Shown piece by piece: positions 50,667 through 62,584 of a stretch of 64,000 bases of DNA. Within the stretch, counting starts at the first letter, position 1. Every line of letters begins with the position of its first letter. This DNA is from Sporothrix humicola. Its lineage: Eukaryota; Ascomycota; Sordariomycetes; Ophiostomatales; Ophiostomataceae. The stretch spans positions 1 through 64,000 of the forward strand of contig WNYE01000015.1 of the NCBI GenBank assembly GCA_021396245.1, in the 5' to 3' direction. Below the pieces are notes generated by a model. It had not been told where the DNA came from. It saw only the letters and a program-made list of their open reading frames with translations, and did not search any database. The position numbers were made by a program, and so were the translations under genes.

Positions 50667-52382
50667 ATGTCTCTCAACCCAGATCATCATCGCGGGTGCG
50701 GGCATTGGCGGCATTGCTACAGCCGTCATCCTGTCCAAGAATCCAAAAAATGTTTCTATCACCGTCTACGACAAGAACGATAAAGTGACGGAGCACTTAC
50801 GGTACACATGAGACGGGACATCACGACACACGCCGGGCATGTCTTTTCTGCCCAGGTGCCGCCCCGCAAAACGAAACGTATTGTTAGATGACCATCTATT
50901 TGATACATGCAATGTTGGGTAACTGGTATCGAGTAAATTCTACCACTCTCCACCAATACAAGTGCCTTCTCTACACATCCGACAGCAGACATCAACAGGA
51001 ACTGACCAATATCCTCGGACTCAATAGAACTCAAATTTGCGCCAGATACGGAATGGACTGAGTACTATTCCCGCGGTGCCGAGATTCGGGCATATTACGA
51101 AAGGGTGTGCAGTAAGTTTGGTGTCACAGAAAACCTGCGGCTGCGGCACGAGGTGATAGATGCGCGCTGGCCGACAGAGGAGCAACAGAGGGAGATCAGC
51201 ACGGATGACCTAGCTACCGGCACAACTGTTACCGAGCGAGCCGACATCTTTGATCTTAGTATAGGTTCGCATCAATAAGCTAGCCACACCGGACATCCTA
51301 GGACTAGAATCGTTTAGCGGCCGCGTGGTGCATACAGCACAGCGGCCAGCGGACCTGAATGTGCGCGGACAGCGCATTGCAGTTGTTGGCAATGGTGCCA
51401 CGGGCCAACAAGTTCTGCTTGGTCTGCTCGTCAACGGCGTTGCCCGCATCGACAACTATGTGCGGTCCAAGATCTACGTGACGGCGCGCTTCCGCGGCGG
51501 CCTGGTATCGGCTTCGAGCGACAATCTGGGTGCACATACATACACGGACGAGGAGAAGCACACATTTGGTGCGTACCGTGAGTACCGCCGCGAGCTCGAC
51601 CGCGGTGTGACTAATAAGCGCTGCGGATGGACGGTCGACGAGGAGGCTGTTGGCACCTTCCGCCAACAACTACTTGACGGTATGCTGCGGCGACTTGGTG
51701 GACACAGAGACTGGTTGGACCGCGTCACGCCCGATTATGCACCTGGGCATAAGCGTTTAACACTAGTACCAGGTTACCTGGAGGCGTTGTTGCGACCAGA
51801 CGCCAACTACATTGACATTGACATTGTGCGTGTAACGCCAACGGGTATAGAGGCGGCTGGCAATGCTGCTGTGCGTGAGGTCGACACTATCGTCTTTACA
51901 ATAGGCTTCCAGAAAGGCTTTTATCCGCGTTTACTTATAATTGATCCTACGGGCGAGGGCCTCGCGTAAATCTGGCGAGCCGATAACGTTATCGGTTATC
52001 CTTCGACTTATCTAAACGTTATAACACCTAAGACGCACAGCTTCTTTCAAGTGTTGCAGGGTACATGGCAATACATTTGGCGGTTCCTTACCACTACACT
52101 ACGAAGTGTCGGCGGCACACATTGTAAGCGCGCTGCTCAAGCTGTGTCGTAACGGATACGCTACCTGTAGCCAGACACAAAAGGCGACAACCGACTTCAA
52201 CGAGTGGATCGCGCGTTACTTTGATAATACGGTGTCGGCCAGCAGCTGCAACAGTTGGTTCAAGCTGAATGGCCCCGACTCGCGTGTTGTCATCGGTTAG
52301 TATGGCACTACGCGCCACCGTATCGAGACTTTGTTTTCGCCGGTATTCGGACAAGAATTACCGTATTCAGTAATTGTCGGAC
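50667..52382 (+). pseudogene. Baeyer-Villiger-type flavin monooxygenase pseudogene with internal inversion
   Basis: Plus-strand pieces in order are the FAD fold IIIAGAGIGGIATA (50683 on), FAPDTEWTEYYSRGAEIRAYY (about 51036), ILGLESFSGRVVHTA then IAVVGNGATGQQ (NADPH fold, 51297-51420), and on to ALLRPDA and ITFTIGF-like text to about 51965. A shifted tail follows (NVIGYPSTYL, then HYEVSAAHIV) to about 52380. Frames are broken by stops and shifts. The expected GGTW ... PG-x-x-x-D-x-PSH-x-Y block is missing from the plus strand at 50785-51030. It is present on the minus strand there (RGGTWAE; PGVCRDVPSHVY, immediately followed by GTAAGTG). That segment therefore appears inverted. The ATG at 50667 is out of frame with the FAD fold. 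Confidence 0.8.
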
Positions 52383-52637
52383 CGAGTACGTTATTGGAGT
52401 AGTTCTCGTGTATGAAGTTAGGACACCAATACAGTTACAACGACGCGACCACGATCGAAACTCTGTACAAAATTAGACAAGGGAATATTATTAAACAACC
52501 ACACCCTGTCGTTAGCTCTGTACACTTGGCCTCCATAGCTCAGCACCACAGACGTTCCCTCTACAACGACAAGTGCAAATCAAAAGCACCCAGCAAACAC
52601 CACGACAACTACATTACCCTTGACACTCACGCTCAAC
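52383..52637. other. Short spacer between two pseudogenes
   Basis: 255 bp with no gene, serving as the former promoter of the degraded sulfatase. Moderately A/T-rich. Confidence 0.4.
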
Positions 52638-53264
52638 ATAGAGTCTTTCAGCAAGTCCGCGAGGCTTATTCCTATCGCCGTCAACTTTAGGGGCGGCGGC
52701 AACCGGCCCAACTTTATTATGTTTATGCCGGACCAGCTGCGTTACGACGCGCTGGGTTGCGTATAAGATAGCGTTGGCACCGGCTTTAAATTATCCCCCG
52801 TTTAGACGCTTAACATCGACGCCTTCCGGGCGTGCGGCACGCTTTTTTAAGAGTGTTATATGTAGGTATCGGTGTGCGCTTAGTCACGGTGTAGTATGTT
52901 TACCGGTACTTACCCGTACGTTAGCGGTTACTGTAGCTTTAATAATTATATTAAACTTTGGGAGTTTAATGTTTTACGTAGCCTTTAAGAGAGCGGTTAT
53001 TATGTGGCTTGTTTGGCACCGCGTGGTAATATGTTTACACTTATAGTTATAGAGATAAACGTTAACGAGTATAGTTTTTTAAAGATACTCGACTACTTGC
53101 CGGGATTTATTAAAGTGGCGGGTAAAAATAAAGTTAAAGTATTAAGGACGACGTTTAAAGACGTTTATTTTATAAAGTTTTATATATAGCCGAGTAAACT
53201 TTTAACTACGATAATACCGTTATTCGGTTAACGTTAATATAACTAAAATATCCTTCGAGTAATA

Positions 53265-53279
53265 AACCGTAGTTATTAT
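53265..53279. repeat. Left target-site duplication of the LINE
   Basis: AACCGTAGTTATTAT, identical to 58681-58695. It lies where sulfatase reading ends. Confidence 0.8.
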
Positions 53280-56200
53280 TAAACAATTTTTCTCTTCGAA
53301 TCCCTTTAACCTTCATCTACATTTATCTATTTATTTATTTCCAATATTAACCTCTCGGCTGCCGCCATACCTACCGCCGCCCGGCCGCAACGCGTAACCG
53401 CGTGGCCCTGGGGCACGGTTATGCCGCCACCCCCCCTCTCGGCGTCTACGAAACGTATACGACCGTTAACGGCGGACAGCTCCGCGCCGACTAGTAGTTT
53501 ACGCCCCCGTTTAAAGAGCCGTACCACCGTGGCTTTTAATAGCCCGTTATAGTCTTTTAATAAACGTAACCGTATTATTACCGATACGTCGAGTACTTTT
53601 ACTCTTTTTTTTAACCGGCCTTTAATATTTATTGCTTTTACTTGTACTTTTAAAGCCGTTAATAATTAAACCGTTAATATACCGTTTACGACTTTTATCT
53701 TCGTCGACGTCGTCGGTATTTACGGTATTTTTAACTTTTACGTTATAAGCGTTACCTCCGCCTTTATTATTATATATATAACCGACTCGTAAATTAACGT
53801 TATATTCGACGTAGTTTTTTAAAAGTTTTTTTATACCGTCGTTTTTTAAACTTTTTACGTTATTACTGTACCGGTAACTATTATACTTATACTCGCCGGT
53901 TACTCGGCGAACAATAACTATACGTAATTAACTTACGTTACTAAGGTAACGGTATAAACTATTTTTTTATTATAATAAATATACGTATACTCCGGTAACC
54001 TTAATATTATAATAATTAAACCGCTACTTTACGATAAAGTTTTTTTATATATTAATTAAATAACGTTACCGTTAACTAACGAAGTTATTATTAAAGTTAC
54101 CACGATAACCGTTAAAGGCCGTACTTTCGTTACCGTTATACGTTAACTCTTTAACGGAGACTACGTTATCGTTTTCTTCGAAGGTATAAATCGTTAGTTC
54201 GTAAAAAACTTTTTTTAAACGGTTTCTTTTAACGTTAAGACGATCGTTATAAGTTTAAAAGTTATTTTTTAAAACGTATTAATTAATATTTTACTTTTAC
54301 TAAACTTAATTATTAAACTAAACACGTTTTACTCGATAGTATAAGTAAAATTAATAATCCGTCGGTACTTAAACTTAGTTTTTAACGGTAACCTTTGTTT
54401 TACGTTAACCTTTAAAGTTAATGTAAACTTTTTACTCCAAAATAATGTAATTATTAATTATAAGTTTTATTATATTCACTCGTATTAAAAAGATTATAAA
54501 CCGTAAATTTATCACCGGTGTTAAACTTAAAACTATTTAAGCCGGAACTATTAAAAGCCTTTACGGTACACGTATTATAACGGCGTTTATAATAACTAAG
54601 TTTACGAAAAGGCCGAATTTAATAAATATTATATTAACTACCGAGGTTTATATTTAACTTTTTTTCGTTTTTACTTTACTTATTTCGTGTATTTTAACGA
54701 ATACCGGTTAAATAACGGTACCGGTAAGCGTCTCTCTTTAAATAAACTAAATATTACCTTTTTAAGTATACTATAACTTTTACCGTTAAATTTAAGTTAT
54801 TAATAATACTTATTATCTTTTAGAATATATATAAAATTAACCGTTTTGTATAAGTCGCTTTTTACTATATAAACTCCTTTAGCGTTAACGTAGTCTTTTT
54901 GTAAAAAATTATACTCACTTAAAACGATAATACTTTAAGCTTAACCTTCGGTAAATACTATAAGTTATAAGCTAAAAAGGGCCGTTTTATTAAATACGTC
55001 GTTAAAAGTCTTTCGTTAATATGTTGATAATATACTATAACTAAAAATATTATATATATTACTATTCGAATAACCGAAACCTAGCTATTATATATTATCG
55101 GTATTTATAACGAGCTTTATACCCTTGGTCCCCGACTATAAGACTTACCGTTATTTTAACCTATAACTTTACCGGTTTTTAAAACCGGGAATAACGTTAT
55201 CTTAATAAAAGATATTAACCTCCACTACTCGCTTTAAGACTCAGTAAAACGAACCTTTACTTATACTAACGTGCTTTTTAACCTTACAAACGAGTGGGAT
55301 TTATTCTTTTTTACGCCGCCCGGTATACCGACTTAATAACCGTAAAACCTTTAATTTTACCACCGCTTATTTACTATAGATTATACGTAGGTTTCGTTAT
55401 ACCTTTAAGCTATACATTTCGTATTAAACTAACCGAGATTCGACTATACACTATAAATATATTTTATATTAACGTTAACTTCGCCGGCACCGATAAACGG
55501 TTTTTATTAAGTTAAGTTTAATCGAGAAAAAACTGTATTTTTAAGACGGAGTATACTTTTTTCGACGCCGTTGTTACTTATTAATATCGTTACCTTTAAA
55601 CGTTAAACTAACGATTTACTCGGTAAACTTATTAGTATTATGTACGTATATACTTTAGTTAAGTTACCTTTAAAAAGATAACGTTTTTTCGGTTAAGATA
55701 CGGCCGTTACCGCCGCCATTAATACCCTCCACGTTATAAAGAGAAAAGTATACGCCGGGGATTAATTTAAAGTAACTTACGAAGCCGTACGGGCGGTACG
55801 ACGGGTATAATAATAAACTCTCCGATACGTAAGTACACGCTATTAACGGGTTATTTTATACAAAGCTTTAATAAAAAACATTAACTTATAAAGGTTAAAA
55901 AAATAAGTTTACTTTTAAAGTTATACTTTCGCCGTCTTTTTTCTTTTTTCGCTTTTAAAACGTTTAAATAATATATACGCCGTACATTTCGACGATAAAA
56001 CTAAGATTTTTTTTCGTTGGTTTTTTTTAACTTTAAACGTTTTATTACCCCCACCGGCACCGGCGTCGTATAACTGTATTTTTATTAATTAAAACGTCTT
56101 TATAAATAATATTTTAACGGTAATCCACCGTACCTTTTTACGTAAAACCTTTAAGTTAAACTAAATATTAAACGTACTTTTTTAAGCTTACGGCGACTCT

Positions 56201-58680
56201 CTCGCCCCTTAACTTTAAAATATCGTTATAACCAGCTTACGCTTTGGCTATTAACTATTACACTTTAAAATATCTCGTATTATCGTTATCTCGAAGCTTA
56301 GTAAAACCGTTTTAAAGAAATAAAAAGTTAAAGGTTAAAGGTTAATAACGTTTTTTAATATAGTTGGTAAAGTTATCGAAGTTATCGTGGCCCGTAGACT
56401 CACCGAGGCGGCGGAAAATAACTACCTTTTCTTAAAAGGCTAAATAAGTAACCGGCGACATTAGTTTACGGAGTTAATAGCTCGTTTTTTTATTAACGCG
56501 GTATACGGCGCGTAAAGCTTTAAAGATACGGTAACTTTTCTTTAATTAAATATTTAAAAAGCCTTCAATAATGTTTATTATAGTTAGTTTATTTACACTT
56601 TTTATACTTTTTACCTTTCGGTTTAGTTAATTAATTAAATTATAAATTACTTATTAAACCGAACTACGGAGTTTTTTTTCGATAAAAAAATAACACCGGT
56701 ATAGTTTATCACCGTAAATGTTTTACAAAAGTTCCCTTTATCGTTTATTCTATTTATTTTTTTCGTAACACCGTTTTATTACACTTTTTATTAACATTAT
56801 AAAATTATTACTTTAAGGTTCGTAAATAATATTAACTTCCTCGCTTATAGTTGTATTATAACTTTTTATTACTATATTTTATAAAACGTTTAAAAAATAA
56901 TTACGGACTAAGTATAACCGAAAAGCGTTATATTCGAACTAACGAAAAGTAAGTTTTTTTACTTTTCTTACGTTTATAAAACTTCGACGACGACGTTTAC
57001 ACTTAATTAAAACACCGTCTTTACCCTCCGTTAAATAACCCGTTTCTTTAGTATTTGGTTAAATAAAAAGTTTTTTTTTTCAAAGTATATTCAATAAATA
57101 AAACGCCGTTTTATTATACAAAGTTACGTTTTTACGAGACTTACCGAGAAAATATAAGGTTATATACTCTTGTAAGCTTGAATAATTTATACGGTTATAC
57201 TTCGAAGTATAGTAGTTTACGGTACGGGTGTTTTTTTTTTAAAGTTAAAAAATAACCGACCGGTACTCTTTTTAAATATTATTTTCTACGGGTATCTTCG
57301 TATAATTTTTAAGGTTTACTAGTCGATACTTATTTATTTTCTTCATTTTAAATTAAATATACTATTATTAAACTTTTATTTAAAATACTATTAAACCGTT
57401 TTTTTATCTCGGTTAAATTATTAAATTAAAACTTAAACGATCTAAAGCACAGTACGTTACCCCCGGCCGTTTATTAACTATTACTTACCTTTCTTTACAT
57501 TACCCCCGCCGTTTACCTTTAAAGAGACGGATTAAGCTATAGTTATCGACCGTTAAAAAGCCTAATAATAACAAAACGTTAAAATTAACCGCTTCGTAAA
57601 ATCTTTCGTTGTATAAACGTTATACTAAGTAATAAAAACCGTACGACGCCATTACTTTTATTTTACAAAAGCTAAAAGTAACTTTTTTACGTAAATCTGT
57701 ACTAACTACATCGGCTTTTACGTATACTTTTTTTAATATAAAACTATTAACTCTCTAAATTACCTTTATAACGTCGAAGATAAAACGGCCGAGTATATAA
57801 TTTTAATATATTTAAAAACACCACCGCGACCGGTAAACTAACCTTAAACTTTTAAAAAACTAAAATATAAGTTATAAAACGGCCTTAAAGTTAAACTAAT
57901 CTTTTAGTAACTTATTCAAAGCGATAAGTTTTTAAAGTATAACTTTACGAAAAAGTTAAAAAGGTTACCGTCACCGAAGTAACGTACCGTTACTCGAGTT
58001 ACGTTTTTTTTTTATTTTTACACCGTACCACGGTGATACGTCGTTCCTTTTTAACGGTAATAACTTTACGGGTACGGTGTTCTTTAACTTCGATTAAAGT
58101 TTACTCTTCGAAAAGGTACCGTCTCTCCTTAACGGTATTAACTTTACAAGTATAACGTTCTTTAACTTTAATTAAAGTTTACTCTTTGAGCGAGAAGTTA
58201 ACTAAACGGTTACGTTTAATACTTTAGTAATTTCGGTGGCGACGGCCTTTGTCTCCGTCTTTATCTTAAGTGTCGAATAGTCGGGCGCCGAGGGCGATAA
58301 CGATAAACTCGTTATAACGCCGGTAACACTCGAGCGATCGATTTTAACGTCGGAAGTACGGAGGCAGAGGGCTCGTCATAGCGCCGGTAATACTCGAGCG
58401 ATAAACTTTAAAGTAAAAGAAAAAACCAAGTTTACAAGTTATACACTCCTTTATTTTATACCTTATTTACCGTACTTACCCTTTTTATTTATTTACTATA
58501 TACAGCTGTTTATTTATTTATTTATTTACTTAACGTATAACCTTAGTAAGTTAACACACACTCGTATAAGTTAAAAAGTTTACACACACAATTTTATAAC
58601 AATTTTTTCCCCATGAGGGTTTTGCTTAGTTAGTTGCCAATAGTTAAGATTGACTGAGAAAAGCGAATAATAATAATAAT
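53280..58680 (+). mobile_element. RIP-mutated non-LTR retrotransposon (Tad-like LINE)
   Basis: About 5.4 kb of A/T-rich DNA lies between two copies of a 15-bp target duplication. The 3' end is (AAT)5 at 58666-58680, a usual LINE tail. On the plus strand at 55191-55330 the frame reads VILIKDINLHYSL-stop-DSVKR and then LTNEWDLFFFTPPGIPT. This is a mutated apurinic-type endonuclease domain, whose GDFNxHHxxW box has become KDINLHYSL-stop. Stops crowd all frames, and CpA/TpG sites have been converted to TpA, as in repeat-induced point mutation. A reverse transcriptase domain is expected downstream but was not confidently read. A GC-rich patch at 53360-53510 has been spared. Confidence 0.82.
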
Positions 58681-58695
58681 AACCGTAGTTATTAT
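58681..58695. repeat. Right target-site duplication of the LINE
   Basis: AACCGTAGTTATTAT, matching 53265-53279 over all 15 bases and following directly on the (AAT)5 tail. Confidence 0.8.
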
Positions 58696-59690
58696 ATTTA
58701 TTACTATTATTCTTTTATTATTTTTCCCACGTTAATAAGTTATATTTATTTATATATAATCGTAAAACCGTAAGTAATATAATATCAACGCCTAACGTTA
58801 AAATAAAATTTAAACCACGATATATATAAACCATTTACGAACGTTATAATACAAAGCGAACGACCGACGTTATATAACACAAGATTAAAATAACGTACTA
58901 CGGCATAATTTCGCGTCTAAACGATCAGTTTAAACGACTAATCGATGCTTTAAATAACCTAAACCTATAAAAAGATATAATTACTTTATTCTTTACCGAC
59001 CACGGCGATTACTTAAACGACTACGGGTTAATTAAAAAGTTACCGTCGGGTTTATTTAAAGCGTTCGTACGAGAGCCTTTATAGTTAGTCGGTGTAAACT
59101 TACCGGTTAACCACGCGGTAAAAGTTATAACCGAGATAGTCGATCTAATACTAACACTACTCAAACCGGTAAAAATTAACGAGTATCTCCCGCACAATAA
59201 ACAATCGTAGTTCCCGTTATTACAAGACAAAAAGATAAACAACCCCGACGAACCCTAAAGTAAATACACAAAAAAGTACGCCTTCTCCGAGGGCGGGTTC
59301 TTAACGTCGAAGGAACCACTTCTCGAGCAGGCGCCCTACCTATATAACATCAAGGCCGGCTTACAACACGAGGACACTACACTGGTGGGCAAGACCATCT
59401 CTATACGTAATCACGACTAGACATTTTTGTATCGCCTGTATAAGCCCGTCGAGCTGTGTGACCGCGCCGCCGACCCGCACGAGATACACAACCTAGCCGG
59501 GCTGCCCGACTACGCTGCTAAAGTGGCTAATCTGGAAAAGGAAGTCTTCCGCTGGATGGTCGAGACGAGTGATGTTTTGCCCTGGACAAAGTACACGTGC
59601 TTCCCCGAGACTAACTTGCCGTCGCCACGGGAGCAGATTAAAGACTGGCTACGGCATACCGGCGAGAAGTGGGAGTTTATTTATAGGTAG

Positions 59691-61114
59691 AGAACATGAA
59701 GGGGGACCATGAAGGGGGACTAAGGGAAAGACAAAGGCTCTTATAAGATTATTTTCTTAAAGTTGTTACCTACAGTATAAGTTCGGCCGTTATTGTTTTC
59801 AAAGGAAACATTGAAATAAAATAAAAATCATTAGAAAATAAAGAAAGAAGTTAAACCTATGGAATACTATCCATTTCCCTAGGACACATAGGCACCCATG
59901 ATTTGAAGAGACGGGTTATATTTACGGAAAACATTTTGCACACGACATTTGTTGTAAATGTCCTCCGCAGACTGGTCCACCGAATTTGCTATCTTGCAAA
60001 GAAGCTAGAAATCGTCTTTAGTGCGTTCCGGCTCTAGCTCCCGTCAATCCCTGGCTATTTAAATACATGATCTCTTTTATTAATAGCGACTGTCGGCTTA
60101 TCTATTTTTTTTTTTTTTTTTTTTTTTGGATATTTGGTATTTGGGAAATGAAATTTGCGATATACCCGCGAGTTCTCCTCTTTTATGCTGGCTATGATTT
60201 GGTTTCCATTATTTCTTTGTCTTTCCATTTAAGCAGGGCCCGTTAACCCGCCCAACGGGTTCTTGCTCCGATGCTGATAACGGCCACGCCGCGCCGCCGG
60301 CACTGCTCACGGATCCAGTGAGTATAAATATGAGAGTTTCTTCTGAAAGTTGTTGTTGCTGTTGTTGAATGGATATGTTTGGATACCTCACCTAATACCA
60401 GCCACGATAAAAGAACAAAGCCAAGATGAGACCGCACGCAGATGGCATCATTTCGGTTTCGGGGTGCATTCCTGCTTGCCTTCCAGACATCACAAGCAGA
60501 GGTGAGTGGCGGAGGAAAATTATCCGGGAAGGCGGCTTCGGCTTTGTCCCTAGCAATAATAATCAGAAACACTCCAAGAAGTCCGCTTCTTATGTAGCTG
60601 ACAGCCTAAATTTTGGCTCGGGCATAAATAATTTCATTTTTTCATCCATATTACAGCGTTTATTGCAGCTAGATTGAGGTGATTGATTGTGGCTAAATTA
60701 ACCCCCTAGTTGCTATCCCATGCGTCACTGGTATTCTCATGCTCACATATTTACTTTTATGGAAAAGTGCCGTCAGTTCCAAACTGTTAATTCCCGATTT
60801 CTTGTCGACTTGCGATAACGGGCATATCCATCGACCCCGCGTTCCAATTCCGGATGGGCTTAGTCTATGTGAACGGAACGTTGAACAGCCCGCAGGCAGT
60901 CTACCTAGTAATACTACACTATAATTAAAAAATATATGTCGGTAGATATAGATAAAATTGGCCGTTCTTGGGCAGCATGACATGATATCCTAGGTATTTA
61001 AGTCACCTGCGGCGTGTCCTGACTGCACCGCAGGCAGACGCGTCTCGTTCAAACTCTCAAACCATATTCTTCATTTCTCCTGATCTGTCAGACTAGACTA
61101 ACCGACATCCCAGA
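59691..61114. other. 1.4-kb intergenic region before the feruloyl esterase
   Basis: Contains T19 or longer at about 60107-60127. An isolated possible first exon at 60442-60501 reads a signal-peptide-like MASFRFRGAFLLAFQ-x5 followed by a consensus GTGAGT donor, but no second exon was recognised. The minus strand at about 60243-60330 has an open stretch of unknown origin. Likely decayed secreted-protein gene fragments. Confidence 0.35.
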
Positions 61115-61975
61115 ATGCAGGGACGACCAAACTTGATTGCCGCTGTGGCACTCCTTCTGCTGGCATGGCTAAGCGCCGTCATGGCCGACAAGTCAGCCGG
61201 TTGCGGCAAGGATCCGACCATCAGCAGCAAGACTTACACGATGACGGTCAACAGCAAGCAGCGGCAATACATCATGAAGCTGCCGGACCGCTACGACAAG
61301 AACCAACCCTACCGTCTAATATTCATGTGGCACCCACGCGGCGGCAGCGCCACCAAGATAGTCCAGGGCGAAGACATTAACCACGGCGGCGCGCTCCCAT
61401 ACTACGGGCTGCCCCCGCTGTCCAACAACAGCGCCATCTTCGTGGTGCCCAATGGGCTTAATAACGGCTGGGCCAACTCGGGCGGCGAGGACATCACTTT
61501 TTTCGATCAGATGGTCAAGGCGGTAGAGGCTGACTTGTGCGTTGACACCACGCTGCGCTTCTCAACGGGGTTCAGCTACGGCGCCGCCATGTCTTTCGCG
61601 ATCGCCTGTGCGCGACCCCAGATTATCCGCGCCGTCGCTATACTGTCGGGCGGTCAGCTCAGCGGCTGCTCCGGGGGCACCGACCCCGTCCCGTATTACG
61701 CCCAGCACGGCACGTCGGACTCGGTGCTCAACGTCTCGGGCGGGCGCGCGATGCGCGACCGCTTTGTCAAGAACAATGGATGCGACCCCGTCTCGCCCGA
61801 GCCGATGCCTAACGGCGGGAAGTCAGTTAAAACCGTGTACAAGGGCTGCAAGGCGGGATACCCCGTCACTTGGGTAATCCACAAGGGCGATCATAACCCG
61901 TCCGAAGTCGACAGCGGATCGTCGACGCCGTTTGCGCCTCACAACACGTGGGAGTTCTTCTCGCAGTTTACGTGA
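61115..61975 (+). CDS. Feruloyl esterase (type C/LpqC-like, CE1-related), secreted
   Basis: A 286-residue single-exon enzyme. Residues 1-24 are a signal peptide (hydrophobic core ALLLLAWLSAVMA). The alpha/beta-hydrolase triad is legible: Ser154 in G-F-S-Y-G, Asp202 in HGTSDSVL and His260 in GDHNPSE. WHPRGGSA near 72-79 resembles the oxyanion loop. Cysteines allow several disulfides. It would cleave ferulic or related phenolic acid esters from arabinoxylan outside the cell. It has no carbohydrate-binding module. Despite lying beside RIP-damaged DNA it is intact. It converges on a GH3 beta-xylosidase, so the pair could act together on xylan. Confidence 0.93.
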   Translation: MQGRPNLIAAVALLLLAWLSAVMADKSAGCGKDPTISSKTYTMTVNSKQRQYIMKLPDRYDKNQPYRLIFMWHPRGGSATKIVQGEDINHGGALPYYGLPPLSNNSAIFVVPNGLNNGWANSGGEDITFFDQMVKAVEADLCVDTTLRFSTGFSYGAAMSFAIACARPQIIRAVAILSGGQLSGCSGGTDPVPYYAQHGTSDSVLNVSGGRAMRDRFVKNNGCDPVSPEPMPNGGKSVKTVYKGCKAGYPVTWVIHKGDHNPSEVDSGSSTPFAPHNTWEFFSQFT

Positions 61976-62584
61976 GGAATGTCCGAGTCGTATAATGACT
62001 TTAGATTATAGCACTTAAAACGGGGGTTGTGGATTGGCTATCCTCGCCTAGTCGGTAATAGCTTTGACCTATACTCAGATCTGCAGCAGAAATAAATGAA
62101 GACCACCCACGGGGCTACCGAGGGAGAACCTAGTCAAACATGGAACTAAAGTGCCTCGAGTGCCCAGTCATTATATACGTATCGATAACGGAAATAATTA
62201 TTCTGCATTTCCTACGAGTTTCTTGACTACTGTAGTCGCCCGAGCTTGAAGAATATATTATGTCCTTGTTACAACTTGTGGCCGGCCCTACACCAGTCCC
62301 CAGGGCCTCGATGTCACCCTTCAACCGGTAGACAATCGCACTAAACATTACGATCATATTATCTATCATATAACAAGCAGACTGCAGATTCAGAGACAAA
62401 AAATGCCGCGAGATTTTTTCATACCGGTCCAGCTTTTCTTGCCACTGATTAAGCACCTCGGCAACTTCTGACCCCAGCTTACTATGACACAAATCAGATT
62501 CCGATGCAGGGCATGTCCTGGCATCACGTAAATACCACTGAACTATCGTGCCCCCCAAAGAACGAGCCAAGAAAGGAAGGAGGT
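61976..62584. other. Convergent intergenic region with an open frame
   Basis: 609 bp between feruloyl esterase and GH3. On the minus strand from 62584 to 62130 there is about 150 codons without a stop, rich in helix-forming residues (LNQWQEKLDRYEKISRHFL), with no suitable ATG near its beginning. It may be an exon fragment of a former gene. No family was recognised. Confidence 0.4.

Larger units (their letters stand above)
52638..59690 (+). pseudogene. Sulfatase pseudogene, RIP-mutated and split by a LINE
   Basis: The 5' part (52638-53264) reads through NRPNFIMFMPDQLRYDALGC, then mutated text including C-A-stop-S-R, the remains of the Cys-x-x-Ser-Arg formylglycine site, and SRCSMFTGTYPYVSG. 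The expected start codon is ATA. The 3' part (58696-59690) reads YYGIISRLNDQFKRLIDALN, FFTDHGDYL and FVREPL, then a clean unmutated tail DRAADPHEIHNLAG ... WEFIYR to the stop. In-frame stops in the 3' part are TAA and TAG only, as expected from CAR or TGG codons after C-to-T/G-to-A changes. Mutation density falls off at about 52.75 kb and 59.25 kb. It was once a paralogue-type relative of the intact sulfatase at 5137. Confidence 0.88.

Noticed and set aside
53327..53527. Minus-strand ORF in the spared GC-rich patch of the LINE
   Set aside because: It is short, opposite to the element's coding strand, and has no recognised domain.
52638..59690. A large sulfatase gene with a 5.4-kb intron
   Set aside because: Target duplication, AAT tail, endonuclease remains and stops in the flanking exons show an insertion in a dead gene.
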